A stretch of DNA of 64,000 nt from Saccharopolyspora shandongensis (GTDB lineage: Bacteria > Actinomycetota > Actinomycetes > Mycobacteriales > Pseudonocardiaceae), in NCBI RefSeq assembly GCF_900106995.1, contig NZ_FNOK01000011.1:124001-188000 (forward strand), in the 5' to 3' direction. Below, piece after piece: positions 28,897 through 44,022 of this stretch; the stretch's first letter is position 1; each line of letters opens with the position of its first letter. The translations under genes and the position numbers were made by a program. The notes under the pieces were generated by a model. It saw only the letters and a list, made by a program, of their open reading frames with translations. It was not told where the DNA came from and searched no databases.

Positions 28897-29411
28897 CCGT
28901 CCCCCGACCTGCTCCGCCGCACCGGCCGGGGCGCTGCGCCACCACCCGGCGACAGCCCGCGATCCCCAGCTCCGGCACGGTTTCCTACTCGATCTCGTCC
29001 GGCGGGAACCGTATCAACCGCGCGCGCGAGGCCGGGACGGATCGGCCGGATTACCCGTGTAGTGACGATCACGAGCAGGGTCCCCGCGCGAGCAGAACGG
29101 CGCAAAAGACCCATAGCGGGGCGGCCGCGCTGCGAGCCGGTGCGGTGTGGTCGTTTCGGAATGCGGCGTCAGCCGCATGCGGTGTGGGACTCAGCTCGCA
29201 CCGCCGCGGGTTCTCAGACTGGGCCCGTCTTTCGGGGCTACTGGGCGAGGACAGCCCCGAAGCCGCGTATTGGTCATACACAAGTCGGGGATCCCGGAGT
29301 CCAGACGGCGGCCGTAGTTCCCGCAGGGGGCCGCCACCCGCACCGCCACGCACGGTGAGCCTGGAACACGTCTGAGCCAGGATCGGCGAATCGGGCACTT
29401 CGGTAGGGTCG
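28897..29411. other. divergent intergenic region
   Basis: These 515 bases separate the toxin operon (leftward) from the MocR regulator (rightward), so they must hold both promoters. The right part is occupied by the structured dispersed repeat at 29161-29369. I could not identify clear -35/-10 pairs and see no gene. Confidence 0.5.
29161..29369 (+). repeat. structured dispersed repeat, copy A
   Basis: This copy shares ordered blocks with the copy at 54259-54443: CCGCCGCGGGTTCTCAG (from 29201), GCGAGGACAGCCCCGA (29245-29260), TCGGGGATCCC (29285-29295) and a tail with CCCGCACCGCCAC and GTGAGCCTGGAA. Before the first block lies a 7-bp hairpin, ATGCGGC/GCCGCAT. CCCCGA and TCGGGG can pair around a variable loop. 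The sequences between blocks differ, but complementarity is kept. It may be a mobile structured element or RNA; its type is unknown. Confidence 0.6.
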
Positions 29412-30809
29412 GTGGTTGTGACAGTCGGATGGCCCGCTTCGCTGGATCTGCACCTGGACTGGGCGGACCGGCCGGACAGCAGCAAGCTGGCCGAGGCGCT
29501 GCGCACCGCGATCCGCGAGGGCCGCCTCCCGGCCGGCAGCCGCGTTCCGTCCACCCGCGCCCTGGCGCAGGACCTCGGCGTCGCCCGCGGCACCGTCACC
29601 CGCGCCTACGACCAGCTGGTCACCGAGGGCTTCCTGCTGTCCCGCCAGGGCGCGCCGACCACCGTCGCCGAACGGCTGGCGAGCCCGGACCCGATCGACG
29701 CCCCGCCCGACCCGGAAACCCCGGCGCCGCGCTGGGACTTCCGGCCCGGGCGGCCGAACCTCAGCTCCTTCCCGCGCCGGGACTGGCTGGCCGCCAGCCG
29801 CCGCGCTCTGCAAGCGACCCCCGACGGCGACCTCGACTACGGCGATCCGCAGGGCCACCCGGCGCTGCGCGAGGCGCTGACCGAATACCTGGCGCGGGTC
29901 CGCGCGGTGGCCACCACGCCGGAGCGGATCATCATCTGCAACGGCTACTCCCAGGCGTTGTCGCTGCTCAGCAAGGCCCTGCACGACCAGGGGCTGGAGT
30001 CGATCGACTTCGAGGACCCGTCCCTGCCCCAGCTGCGCGCGATCCCCGCTGGCTTCGGCATGGCGGTGCGCGGCGTGCCGGTGGACCGCGACGGCATCGA
30101 CGTCGCGCAGCAGCTCAGCCGGGCCGTGGTGGTCACCCCGGCGCACCAGTTCCCGCTCGGCGTCGCCATGAGCTCGGCCCGCCGGACGGAGCTCGTGCAA
30201 CTCGCCAAGGCCGAGGACCGGCTGATCATCGAGGACGACTACGACGGCGAGTTCCGCTTCGACCGCAGGCCGATCGGCTCGCTGCAGGGCATGGCGCCCA
30301 ACCACGTCGCCTACGCGGGCACGGCCAGCAAGACCCTCGCTCCCGCCCTGCGGCTCGCGTGGCTGGCGCTGCCTCCGCACCTGGTCGCGCCGGTGCGCGC
30401 GCTCAAGGAGCACAGCGGGCTGCACGCCCCGCTTTTCGAACAGCTGGCCATGGCGGAACTGATCCGGTCGGGCGCATACGATCAGCACGTCCGCCGATCG
30501 CGCGCCGTGTACCGGAGGCGACGGGAGCAGCTCCTCGATGCGCTGAGCGACCTGCGCGCGCACCACCGGCCCTACCCGGCCGGGATCTCGGCCGGACTGC
30601 ACATCACCCTGCAGCTCGACCCGGAGGGACCGACGGAGCGAGAAGTCCTGACTCGGGCGCGGAAGCATTCGGTGGAGCTCGAGGTGCTCGGGCCGCACTG
30701 GGCCGCACCCGGCCAACACCCACCCGGCGTGGTGGTCGGCTACGCCGCCCCCGCGGAACACGCCTTCCGCCCCGCGCTGCAAGCATTGGTCACCGTTCTG
30801 CAGCGGTGA
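29412..30809 (+). CDS. MocR/PdxR-type GntR regulator with aminotransferase-like domain
   Basis: 465 residues. Residues ~20-90 are a GntR winged helix (LAEALRTAIREGRLPAGSRV, PSTRALAQDLGVARGTVTRA). The rest is a fold-type I PLP domain with GNGYSQAL-like NGYSQALSLL, VTPAHQFPLG, EDDYDGEFR and the PLP-lysine motif AGTASKTLAPALRL. MocR proteins sense PLP or amino acid-derived ligands; PdxR members control vitamin B6 synthesis. No pdxS/pdxT lies nearby, so the target is unknown. Start could be GTG at 29412 or 29418. It is transcribed divergently from the toxin operon, which makes regulation of that operon possible but unproven. Confidence 0.9.
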   Translation: MVVTVGWPASLDLHLDWADRPDSSKLAEALRTAIREGRLPAGSRVPSTRALAQDLGVARGTVTRAYDQLVTEGFLLSRQGAPTTVAERLASPDPIDAPPDPETPAPRWDFRPGRPNLSSFPRRDWLAASRRALQATPDGDLDYGDPQGHPALREALTEYLARVRAVATTPERIIICNGYSQALSLLSKALHDQGLESIDFEDPSLPQLRAIPAGFGMAVRGVPVDRDGIDVAQQLSRAVVVTPAHQFPLGVAMSSARRTELVQLAKAEDRLIIEDDYDGEFRFDRRPIGSLQGMAPNHVAYAGTASKTLAPALRLAWLALPPHLVAPVRALKEHSGLHAPLFEQLAMAELIRSGAYDQHVRRSRAVYRRRREQLLDALSDLRAHHRPYPAGISAGLHITLQLDPEGPTEREVLTRARKHSVELEVLGPHWAAPGQHPPGVVVGYAAPAEHAFRPALQALVTVLQR

Positions 30810-30911
30810 CCCGGTCGGGCGGCGCCGCCCGACCGCCCGACATGTCCACACCAACAAAGGGAACACCTGTTCTATTCTGGGTTCCCGCGCCGCGACACAC
30901 AGGAGACAGAA

Positions 30912-31367
30912 TTGACTGAAGAGCAGACGAGCACCGAGCAGACCGCGTCGGCCCAGTCCGAGCAGGCCCAGCCGGAGTCGACCCAGACCGAGTCGGCGCA
31001 GCCCCAGTCGGAGCAGTCTGAGTCGACGCAGTCCGAGGCAGAGGCCACCGAGGCGCCGAAGAAGCCGCGGGCCCGCAAGCAGAGCACGGCCAAGAAGACC
31101 CGGACGGTCGAGCTCACGCTGACGGTCACCGGCACCGCCGACGGCGAGTGGCAGGCCGACCTGATGCACGCGGGCAAGCGCATCGTGCAGGGCCTGCCGG
31201 TCGCGGCGGCCGCGGTGTCCAAGGCGGCCGCCGAGCTGCACCAGGACATCTCCGACACGATCGAGAGCGTGCTGAACGAGGCGCGCCAGCAGCACGAGGC
31301 GAAGCTCGCCGAACTGGAGGCCGAGGTCGAGCGGGTCCGGAAGGCCCTCTCCGAGCTCGAAGGCTGA
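30912..31367 (+). CDS. small conserved actinobacterial protein (DUF6319-like)
   Basis: 151 residues. Residues 1-48 are low-complexity Gln/Ser/Glu; 49-66 are basic (PKKPRARKQSTAKKTR). A compact domain follows (VELTLTVTGTADGEWQADL, GKRIVQGLPVAAAAV) and ends in a long charged coiled coil (HEAKLAELEAEVERVRKAL). I believe it belongs to the DUF6319 family; this is from memory. The start is TTG at 30912 with AGGAG six bases before it. The basic tail plus acidic N-terminus suggests nucleic acid or nucleoid association, but nothing is proven. It appears monocistronic, with a terminator at 31382. Confidence 0.7.
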   Translation: MTEEQTSTEQTASAQSEQAQPESTQTESAQPQSEQSESTQSEAEATEAPKKPRARKQSTAKKTRTVELTLTVTGTADGEWQADLMHAGKRIVQGLPVAAAAVSKAAAELHQDISDTIESVLNEARQQHEAKLAELEAEVERVRKALSELEG

Positions 31368-31381
31368 CAGCCGCGAACAAC

Positions 31382-31422
31382 CGGGCATGCCGTGCCGGCC
31401 CCTCGACGACACGGCATGCCCG
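31382..31422 (+). terminator. hairpin terminator after the DUF6319-like gene
   Basis: A perfect 13-bp stem (CGGGCATGCCGTG and complement) with a 15-base loop lies 15 bases after the stop. No T-run follows, as is common in high-GC actinobacteria. Confidence 0.6.
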
Positions 31423-31872
31423 CCGCAGTCCCGACCCGGTCGGCTCCGCCGGCCGAACCACCGCGGGGTGAGCCGCGAGGCTGGGAGACTCCCAGACGCG
31501 GCGGCGACCCCGCAACTTTCGATACCGGCCGGTCGATCGAGCCCATGCTGCGCCGCACGACATGCGCTCTCCCGGCCCGAGAGCCCGGCCGCCTCCTCGC
31601 GATCCGCCCGGAAAACGCGTTTGGTCGAGCCAATTCCGGGCGGCCGATCGAGAAACTGCGCGCGCCATTGCGGTAACGGCGGCGACGCGGCCGATGAATT
31701 CGATCTCGAATGCCGGGAATTCCAACGCAGTGGCGATGACCAGCCGGTACGCCTGGACCGGAAAAGGTTGCGCCGTTTCCGGGATTTTTTCGGGTACTCG
31801 ACCCGCCGCTGGGGTCCGATGGGCAAGGATAGCCGATCAGAACCAGTCAGCACTGGGCCGAGGAGGCGAATC
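31423..31872. other. non-coding region upstream of second YbaB cassette
   Basis: About 450 bases with no convincing gene. A small palindrome CTGGGAG-A-CTCCCAG is near 31480. The second half is less GC-rich (GGGATTTTTTCGGGTA near 31780) and probably contains the promoter of the cassette at 31873; I see no clear consensus pair. Confidence 0.4.
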
Positions 31873-32310
31873 ATGTCCGCGGATCTGGATGATCTGCAAC
31901 GCAAACTGGACGCGCTCAAGGAAGCCGGCCGCCGGGCCGAGGAACGAATGGGCGATTTCGGTCAGATGCGCGAGCAGATCAGCGAGCTGCAGGTGGCCGC
32001 CACGTCCGCGGATCGCTCGGTCACCGTCACCGCCAGCCCCGGCGGCGTCACCGGCATCGAGTTCACCCAGGACGCGATGCGCCTGTCTCCCGCGCAGTTG
32101 TCCAGCACCGTCATGAGCACCTTGCAGCTCGCGGTCGCCGAGGCCGCCCGCAAGCAGGCCGAGATCGTGCAGGAGTACGTGCCGGACAGCGACGTGCTCG
32201 ACCGAGTGCTGCGCACCCAGGAAGAGCTGTTCGGCGCCCAGCCCGAGCAGCCCGAAGCGCCGGTCGACGACGACGAGCAGCCGGATTCCTTCCTCGACGG
32301 CAGGAGATGA
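31873..32310 (+). CDS. YbaB/EbfC-family protein, second cassette
   Basis: 145 residues with the YbaB plan: helix (LDDLQRKLDALKEAGRRAEE), beta core (ADRSVTVTASPGGVTGIEF), helix (MSTLQLAVAEAARKQAEIV) and an acidic tail. Paralogue of the protein at 28297. The ATG at 31873 has a perfect AGGAGG six bases upstream, which decides the start although the frame extends further. The stop overlaps the next start by four bases. Confidence 0.85.
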   Translation: MSADLDDLQRKLDALKEAGRRAEERMGDFGQMREQISELQVAATSADRSVTVTASPGGVTGIEFTQDAMRLSPAQLSSTVMSTLQLAVAEAARKQAEIVQEYVPDSDVLDRVLRTQEELFGAQPEQPEAPVDDDEQPDSFLDGRR

Positions 32311-32663
32311 CGATGCCGGGGTACAAAGCATCCGCCGAAATGATCATGCAGTGCGGCGGCAACATCGGCGGGATGAACGCCGACGCGAAGGCCGTCCGGG
32401 ACAAGGTCGCCGGCGCCGAGGTCCCGGAGGTCTCGTGGGGCCTGCTCGGCCTGGCCACCACCTACAGCTCCTACCGCGACCTGCTGGAGAAGTTCAAGCA
32501 GCACCTCGACGAGATGAGCGAAGGGCTGACCAAGGCCGGCGAGGACATCACCGCCTGCGGCCGTGACTACCAGGAATCCGACCGGTCGATGGCCGAGATG
32601 TTCGGCAAGATCCTCGGCGAGGTCGGCAAGGGCGGCGGCGGTGGCGGCGGTGGTTCCTGGTGA
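32307..32663 (+). CDS. EspC-like small protein, second cassette
   Basis: 118 residues, mostly helical, with SWGLLG at the central turn and a C-terminal helix (DITACGRDYQESDRSMAEMF), then a Gly-rich tail ending in SW. It parallels the EspC-like protein of the toxin operon. The ATG at 32307 forms an ATGA overlap with the YbaB stop; an in-frame ATG at 32313 is an alternative. Likely a secreted or secretion-partner protein. Confidence 0.7.
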   Translation: MTMPGYKASAEMIMQCGGNIGGMNADAKAVRDKVAGAEVPEVSWGLLGLATTYSSYRDLLEKFKQHLDEMSEGLTKAGEDITACGRDYQESDRSMAEMFGKILGEVGKGGGGGGGGSW

Positions 32664-33889
32664 CCAGCAACGCGGAAGCGATCAGCGAGAACAGCGCGCT
32701 CAACCCGGCGGCCCCGCGCGTCGACGGGTCGGCGTTCGGGAAGCTGCCGTTCGTCAAGGACATCATCAAGGCCAACGACGACGCCGGTAAGGGCGACGTC
32801 GAGGCGCTCAAGGGCGACATCGAGAGCTACCTGTCCAGCGCGACCAGCTTCGCGCTGGACCCGATGGGCTTCCTCATCGGCACCGGCGTCGAGTTCGTGA
32901 TCAACTTCGTGGCCCCGGTGCGCGACGCGATCCAGCTCGTCACCGGCGACAGCGAGGCGCTGGCCAAGAGCGCCCAGTCGTTCGCCGAGGTCCAGAGCGA
33001 GATCGACAAGCTCGGCGAGAACCTGACCAACAGGCTGGACAGCGAGCTCGCGGACTGGGACGGCGAGGCCGCCGACGCGCTGCGCAAGAAGATGGCGAAG
33101 TTCGTCGATGGCGTGCACGCCACCGGCGGCCAGGCGAACAACATCTCGCAGCTGCTGCAGATGAGCGGCACCATGATGGAAGCCGCCGAGGGCGTGATCA
33201 AGGGCATCCTCTCCGACTTCCTGACCTGGGCGATCACCACCTGGATCACGGCGACGGCGTCGGCCGGCCCGACCTTCGGCGGCTCGATCGCCGCGGCGAC
33301 CGCGGTGACGACGGCGGAAGCGGGCATCACCTGCGCCCGGGCCGCCCAGCAGATCCAGAAGATCACCAAGATCATCGGCCACATCATGGACGTGATCACG
33401 GCGATCAAGGCGCTCCTGGACACGATCCGAATCATCGAGAGCGTCAAGCAGATCACGGACGGGAAGCCGGGCGGAGACGGCGGCAAGAGCCCGGCGGACA
33501 TCGGCAGCAAGATCCTCGACGGAGTGACGAAGGAAACCGCGGACGAGCGAAAAGTCGTGGACCAGCTCGGCAAGGGCTTCCAGTCCGAAGCCGAAGACCG
33601 CGGCTACACCGTCGACGACAAGTCGGGGCACGTCACGCAGATCGACGCCAACGACAACATCACGCAGCGGGACGCGAGTGGAAACGTCGTGCCCGACGCG
33701 CAAGGCAACGCCACCACATACCAGCGCGATGCCCCTTCCTACGGGGCCAAAGAAGTCAGGACATCCGCCGCCAACCAGCTCGCCAGCGGCCTCGGCTCCG
33801 CCGCCGACGCCCTGGAGAAGCAGGCCCAAGGGGGCGGTTTCACCGACGTCCCACCGGACGAAACGATCAGCGGCGACCTCAACTGGTGA
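32660..33889 (+). CDS. WXG/PPE-like effector without recognisable toxin domain
   Basis: 409 residues. The helical N-terminal half has a W-x-G turn (DWDGEAADALRKKM) and hydrophobic helices (FLTWAITTWITATASA), like the N-terminus of the 2279-residue toxin. The C-terminal third is hydrophilic with short RHS-like turns (SGHVTQIDANDNITQRDASG). It ends abruptly in SGDLNW with no known catalytic motif. Start GTG at 32660 overlaps the previous stop (GTGA). Likely exported with the small EspC-like partner; function unknown. Confidence 0.7.
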   Translation: MTSNAEAISENSALNPAAPRVDGSAFGKLPFVKDIIKANDDAGKGDVEALKGDIESYLSSATSFALDPMGFLIGTGVEFVINFVAPVRDAIQLVTGDSEALAKSAQSFAEVQSEIDKLGENLTNRLDSELADWDGEAADALRKKMAKFVDGVHATGGQANNISQLLQMSGTMMEAAEGVIKGILSDFLTWAITTWITATASAGPTFGGSIAAATAVTTAEAGITCARAAQQIQKITKIIGHIMDVITAIKALLDTIRIIESVKQITDGKPGGDGGKSPADIGSKILDGVTKETADERKVVDQLGKGFQSEAEDRGYTVDDKSGHVTQIDANDNITQRDASGNVVPDAQGNATTYQRDAPSYGAKEVRTSAANQLASGLGSAADALEKQAQGGGFTDVPPDETISGDLNW

Positions 33890-33910
33890 GCCATCCGATC
33901 AAGTGACAGA

Positions 33911-33955
33911 TGAAGGGCGCCTTCGGTCGGCATAGCCGGTCGAAGACGCCCTTCA
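33911..33955. terminator. bidirectional terminator between convergent genes
   Basis: Inverted repeat TGAAGGGCG...CGCCCTTCA with an inner CTTCG/CGAAG pair, lying between the stop of the plus-strand effector and the end of the minus-strand gene at 33966. It can act in both directions. Confidence 0.7.
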
Positions 33956-33965
33956 TGCGCTGGAG

Positions 33966-34772
33966 TCATCCCAACGGAAGCCGCAACTGCGACAGCGGGA
34001 CGTGTTGCCGATCCGCTTCGGCGGCTGCTGGATCTTGGAATGCCGCGGGCGGAATCCAGCTCGTCAGGTAGCGCGCCCAGCCGAGCAGATCATCGACCGC
34101 TCTCGGGTTGAACAGGCGCGATCCGGTCCAGCACATCACCTTGCGGCCCGAGAACCGGAAGTACGGCCTGGCCTGCACGTCCAGGCCTGCATACGTAGCG
34201 AACGACTCATACAACCAGTTCAGTCGTGCCGGAGTCGCCACCGCCTGCGCGTATTCCGGGCTGGCTCCGGAAATCTGGTACGCAAACGCCTCCAGCGACC
34301 GTGACGGATCGCCGATCTGCACCGTCGCGAGCGGGCCCTGTTCGGAACGGCCGAAGCCGAGCATTCCCAGCAATCCCCCCGGCTTTTCGTGTCGCTGGTA
34401 AACCAGGAGCTCCGGGATCGGCGATGACAGCTCCAGCACCGCAACACTCGTGAACGATGTCGCAGTGCCGGACTTCGACGTGGTGACCTGCCGGTCGGTA
34501 GTGGTCGAATAGTACGAACCAGTCGTCGCGGTGTACTTGTACGAGTTCGCGATCTGCATCACCAGCGCCGGCATGCCTTCGTGGAGACCGGCCAGCAGCA
34601 AGGGAATCGCCTTGTGCTCGTAGTCGTGGAACGGCGGCCCGGGCAGCTGCCCCAGCACGTCCCCAGGCACGTCCCGCGCCATTCGCCAACCGCGCTGCGC
34701 CGCCCATTGCTGAAACGGATCCCCCGCCGGAGGGTGCATCGGCTGCTGCCACGGTTGTCCGGGCTGATTCAT
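33966..34772 (-). CDS. hypothetical protein, 268 residues
   Basis: I do not recognise this family. The N-terminus is Pro/Gln-rich, then a globular domain with FQQWAAQRGWRMARDVP, strands around SSPIPELLVYQRHEKPGG and a C-terminal FRFSGRKVMCWTGSRL. There is no signal peptide or membrane span. The layout (short proline-rich lead, then a 'WAAQRGW' opening) resembles actinobacterial proteins that sense or process membrane lipids, but I would not assign a function. Start ATG at 34772 overlaps the upstream frame's stop by four bases. Confidence 0.7.
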   Translation of the reverse strand: MNQPGQPWQQPMHPPAGDPFQQWAAQRGWRMARDVPGDVLGQLPGPPFHDYEHKAIPLLLAGLHEGMPALVMQIANSYKYTATTGSYYSTTTDRQVTTSKSGTATSFTSVAVLELSSPIPELLVYQRHEKPGGLLGMLGFGRSEQGPLATVQIGDPSRSLEAFAYQISGASPEYAQAVATPARLNWLYESFATYAGLDVQARPYFRFSGRKVMCWTGSRLFNPRAVDDLLGWARYLTSWIPPAAFQDPAAAEADRQHVPLSQLRLPLG

Positions 34773-35146
34773 CCCCGCCTCCCATCACCGCCGCACACCG
34801 TAACCGCGAAGCCCCAACCGGCCAACCGGCCGCGCCCCATCACGCCGACAGAACCTGGAGCTGTGCCAGCGGGACACGGTGTGGGTCGATCTGGGTCGGT
34901 CTCCGGGAATTCCGTTGGTATTTCGCGCAGTTCTCGGTCAGTGGCACGGCGCCGTCCAGCGCCGCGAGCTTCGGCGTTCTCGGCCTCGACGTCGGCGATG
35001 AGGCGCCAGACGGTGTAGTCGCGTTCGCCGCCTCCGGCATGCTGCCCGGCGGCGAACCTCAGGCCGCGCAGAGGGATCCGGGTGGTGAGCATGGCGAGGA
35101 TGAGCAGGTTGAACAGCACGAACGTGCTCAACTGGAGCCAGAGCAT
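34769..35146 (-). CDS. small single-span membrane protein
   Basis: 125 residues. Residues 3-22 (WLQLSTFVLFNLLILAMLTT) form one membrane helix, followed by a charged region (DYTVWRLIADVEAENAEARG) and a Pro/Gly-rich tail. No family recognised. Support for a real gene: an AAAGGA ribosome site ten bases before the ATG at 35146, and a four-base ATGA overlap with the downstream gene. The composition of the tail is less convincing, so the frame may be partly decayed. Confidence 0.55.
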   Translation of the reverse strand: MLWLQLSTFVLFNLLILAMLTTRIPLRGLRFAAGQHAGGGERDYTVWRLIADVEAENAEARGAGRRRATDRELREIPTEFPETDPDRPTPCPAGTAPGSVGVMGRGRLAGWGFAVTVCGGDGRRG

Positions 35147-35207
35147 GGTGACGGTGTCCTTTCCAAATTTGCCTAAAATTGGGGCTCTCCGCGCCTCAGG
35201 TGGCGGT

Positions 35208-35309
35208 ATGACTCAGAGGCGGGCGGCGAGGACGTGCCAGCAGGTGTTCACCAAGGCTCAGCTCCAGACGTTCCTGACCACCGTCAAGTCAGGCCGGCTC
35301 GACCTCTGA
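35208..35309 (+). pseudogene. possible DUF397 remnant
   Basis: A 33-codon frame ends FTKAQLQTFLTTVKSGRLDL, which resembles the C-terminus of DUF397 proteins (small partners of helix-turn-helix regulators in actinobacteria). Only this C-terminal part is present; the upstream half of the domain is absent. Probably a fragment; the resemblance is from memory. Confidence 0.3.
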
Positions 35310-35320
35310 CACCGGACGGA

Positions 35321-35357
35321 CAAAGCCCCATCCCGACGGTGCCGGGATGGGGCTTTG
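35321..35357. terminator. strong hairpin terminator (distal) after rpoC
   Basis: A perfect 15-bp stem (CAAAGCCCCATCCCG and complement) with a seven-base loop, 71 bases past the rpoC stop. AAAG/CTTT ends make it usable from either strand. Confidence 0.8.
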
Positions 35358-35379
35358 TTCGTATCAGCACGGAGAAGGA

Positions 35380-35406
35380 CCCCTGTCCGGAGGAGTCGGA
35401 CAGGGG
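35380..35406 (-). terminator. terminator (proximal) after rpoC
   Basis: A 10-bp stem CCCCTGTCCG with seven-base loop starts 22 bases after the rpoC stop. With the hairpin at 35321 it makes a tandem terminator for the rpoBC transcript. Confidence 0.75.
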
Positions 35407-35427
35407 CCCTTTGGTCAACTAGTTACT

Positions 35428-39339
<3,912 letters not shown>

Positions 39340-39450
39340 GTCGGGTCTTCTCCCTTGATCGAGAGGTTCTGCCGGGTAGCTCCGGCAGCGGTGCCAGGTT
39401 GGGTCGGACGCCGGTCCGCGAGATCAGCTCCCGCGGACCGGCGGCGAGGT

Positions 39451-42945
<3,495 letters not shown>

Positions 42946-44022
42946 GATGCGTCCTTCCGGGACTCTGAACTGGCTACAGCCGCATCAGCGAAAGTGCCCG
43001 GCGAAGTGACCGACGGGGGTCCGTACCCGCTGGCACAGTTCGCTAACACAGCTGTCAAGGGTGCAATGGCGCCCACGATCCTACGGTCCGGTGCAGGACA
43101 GACGGAAAGAGGGCAGCGCAAAGTAGCAGTCTAGCCGGAACTACGCCAGCTGTCGAGGGGACCCACCGATGGCGGCCCAGCCCCGCGTTGAGCACCAGAG
43201 TGAACCCGCGCGAGCCCGCAGTCAAGAGATCACGCTTCGATCACCCTCGTGGCGCAAAACACGATCACCGCTCGTGACCATCAGAGGCATCGTCCTGCCT
43301 GGTCAGAGCGCTACCTCCAGGTAACTCCAGGTGCTCCCCGGCGACGCTCCCGACACCCCGCCGAACGGCCCTTGACAGTCCTGCCGTCGATCGTCTTGGG
43401 AGTGACGAGCACCTCAACATCCGGGATCGCGTTCCCTATTCCTGGGACGACTCAGCCGAACGGAGCCATTCCCGCAAAGCCGCCCCGCCACATTCACTCC
43501 GCGTGCTCACATCGACACCTGCAGTCATTTCCATTCCCAAGAAATTCGATCTTCGAATTCCCGATCCACCCGGGGAGGCGCGGAGTGCCACCGAGTACGC
43601 GACGCCGCGATGCGCGCACCGCGCGAGATCGGGAGACCACCCGCCGAAGCGGCGCCGCGGAGGCGCAGTCGTCCAATGTAGACCTCGCGGGGCGGGCACG
43701 GAACGCGCACGGCTCGGCACGGCGGGGAGCCCGACGCGATCACCCGCCCCCGGACCGGTCCGTCCGCGGTCGGCCGACCGCGAAGTCGCCGCCGACGCGT
43801 GCTGGCCGTGAGTAGTAATGGTCGCAGGAATGACCTTTTCCGCTCGCGAAGCGGTACTTTCGATCACGAGCACTTAACGAATCGCACCATCGGGCACAAC
43901 TGCCCGACGGCACGATCTCAGGTGATGCACGCGGGCTATTCGGCGCAAGCGTCCGCCGGTAGCGTGATACGCCCCACCTGTTCGAGGTGCCCCGGGTGAG
44001 CAGGCCACAGGAGAACTGACCG
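42946..44022. other. 1.08-kb non-coding region between rpoB and the CHAT gene
   Basis: This is the divergent promoter region of rpoBC (leftward) and the CHAT gene (rightward). Short open frames here have no protein character. On the minus strand TTGACA occurs at 43058-43053, a perfect -35, but the matching -10 is poor. Near the right end are small hairpins (CCGCT-CGCGA-AGCGG near 43840; CGGGCA/TGCCCG near 43895). I see no tRNA and no recognisable leader. Confidence 0.45.

Noticed and set aside
42946..44022. tRNA or small gene in the large gap upstream of rpoB
   Set aside because: No cloverleaf pattern and no protein-like frame found by eye.
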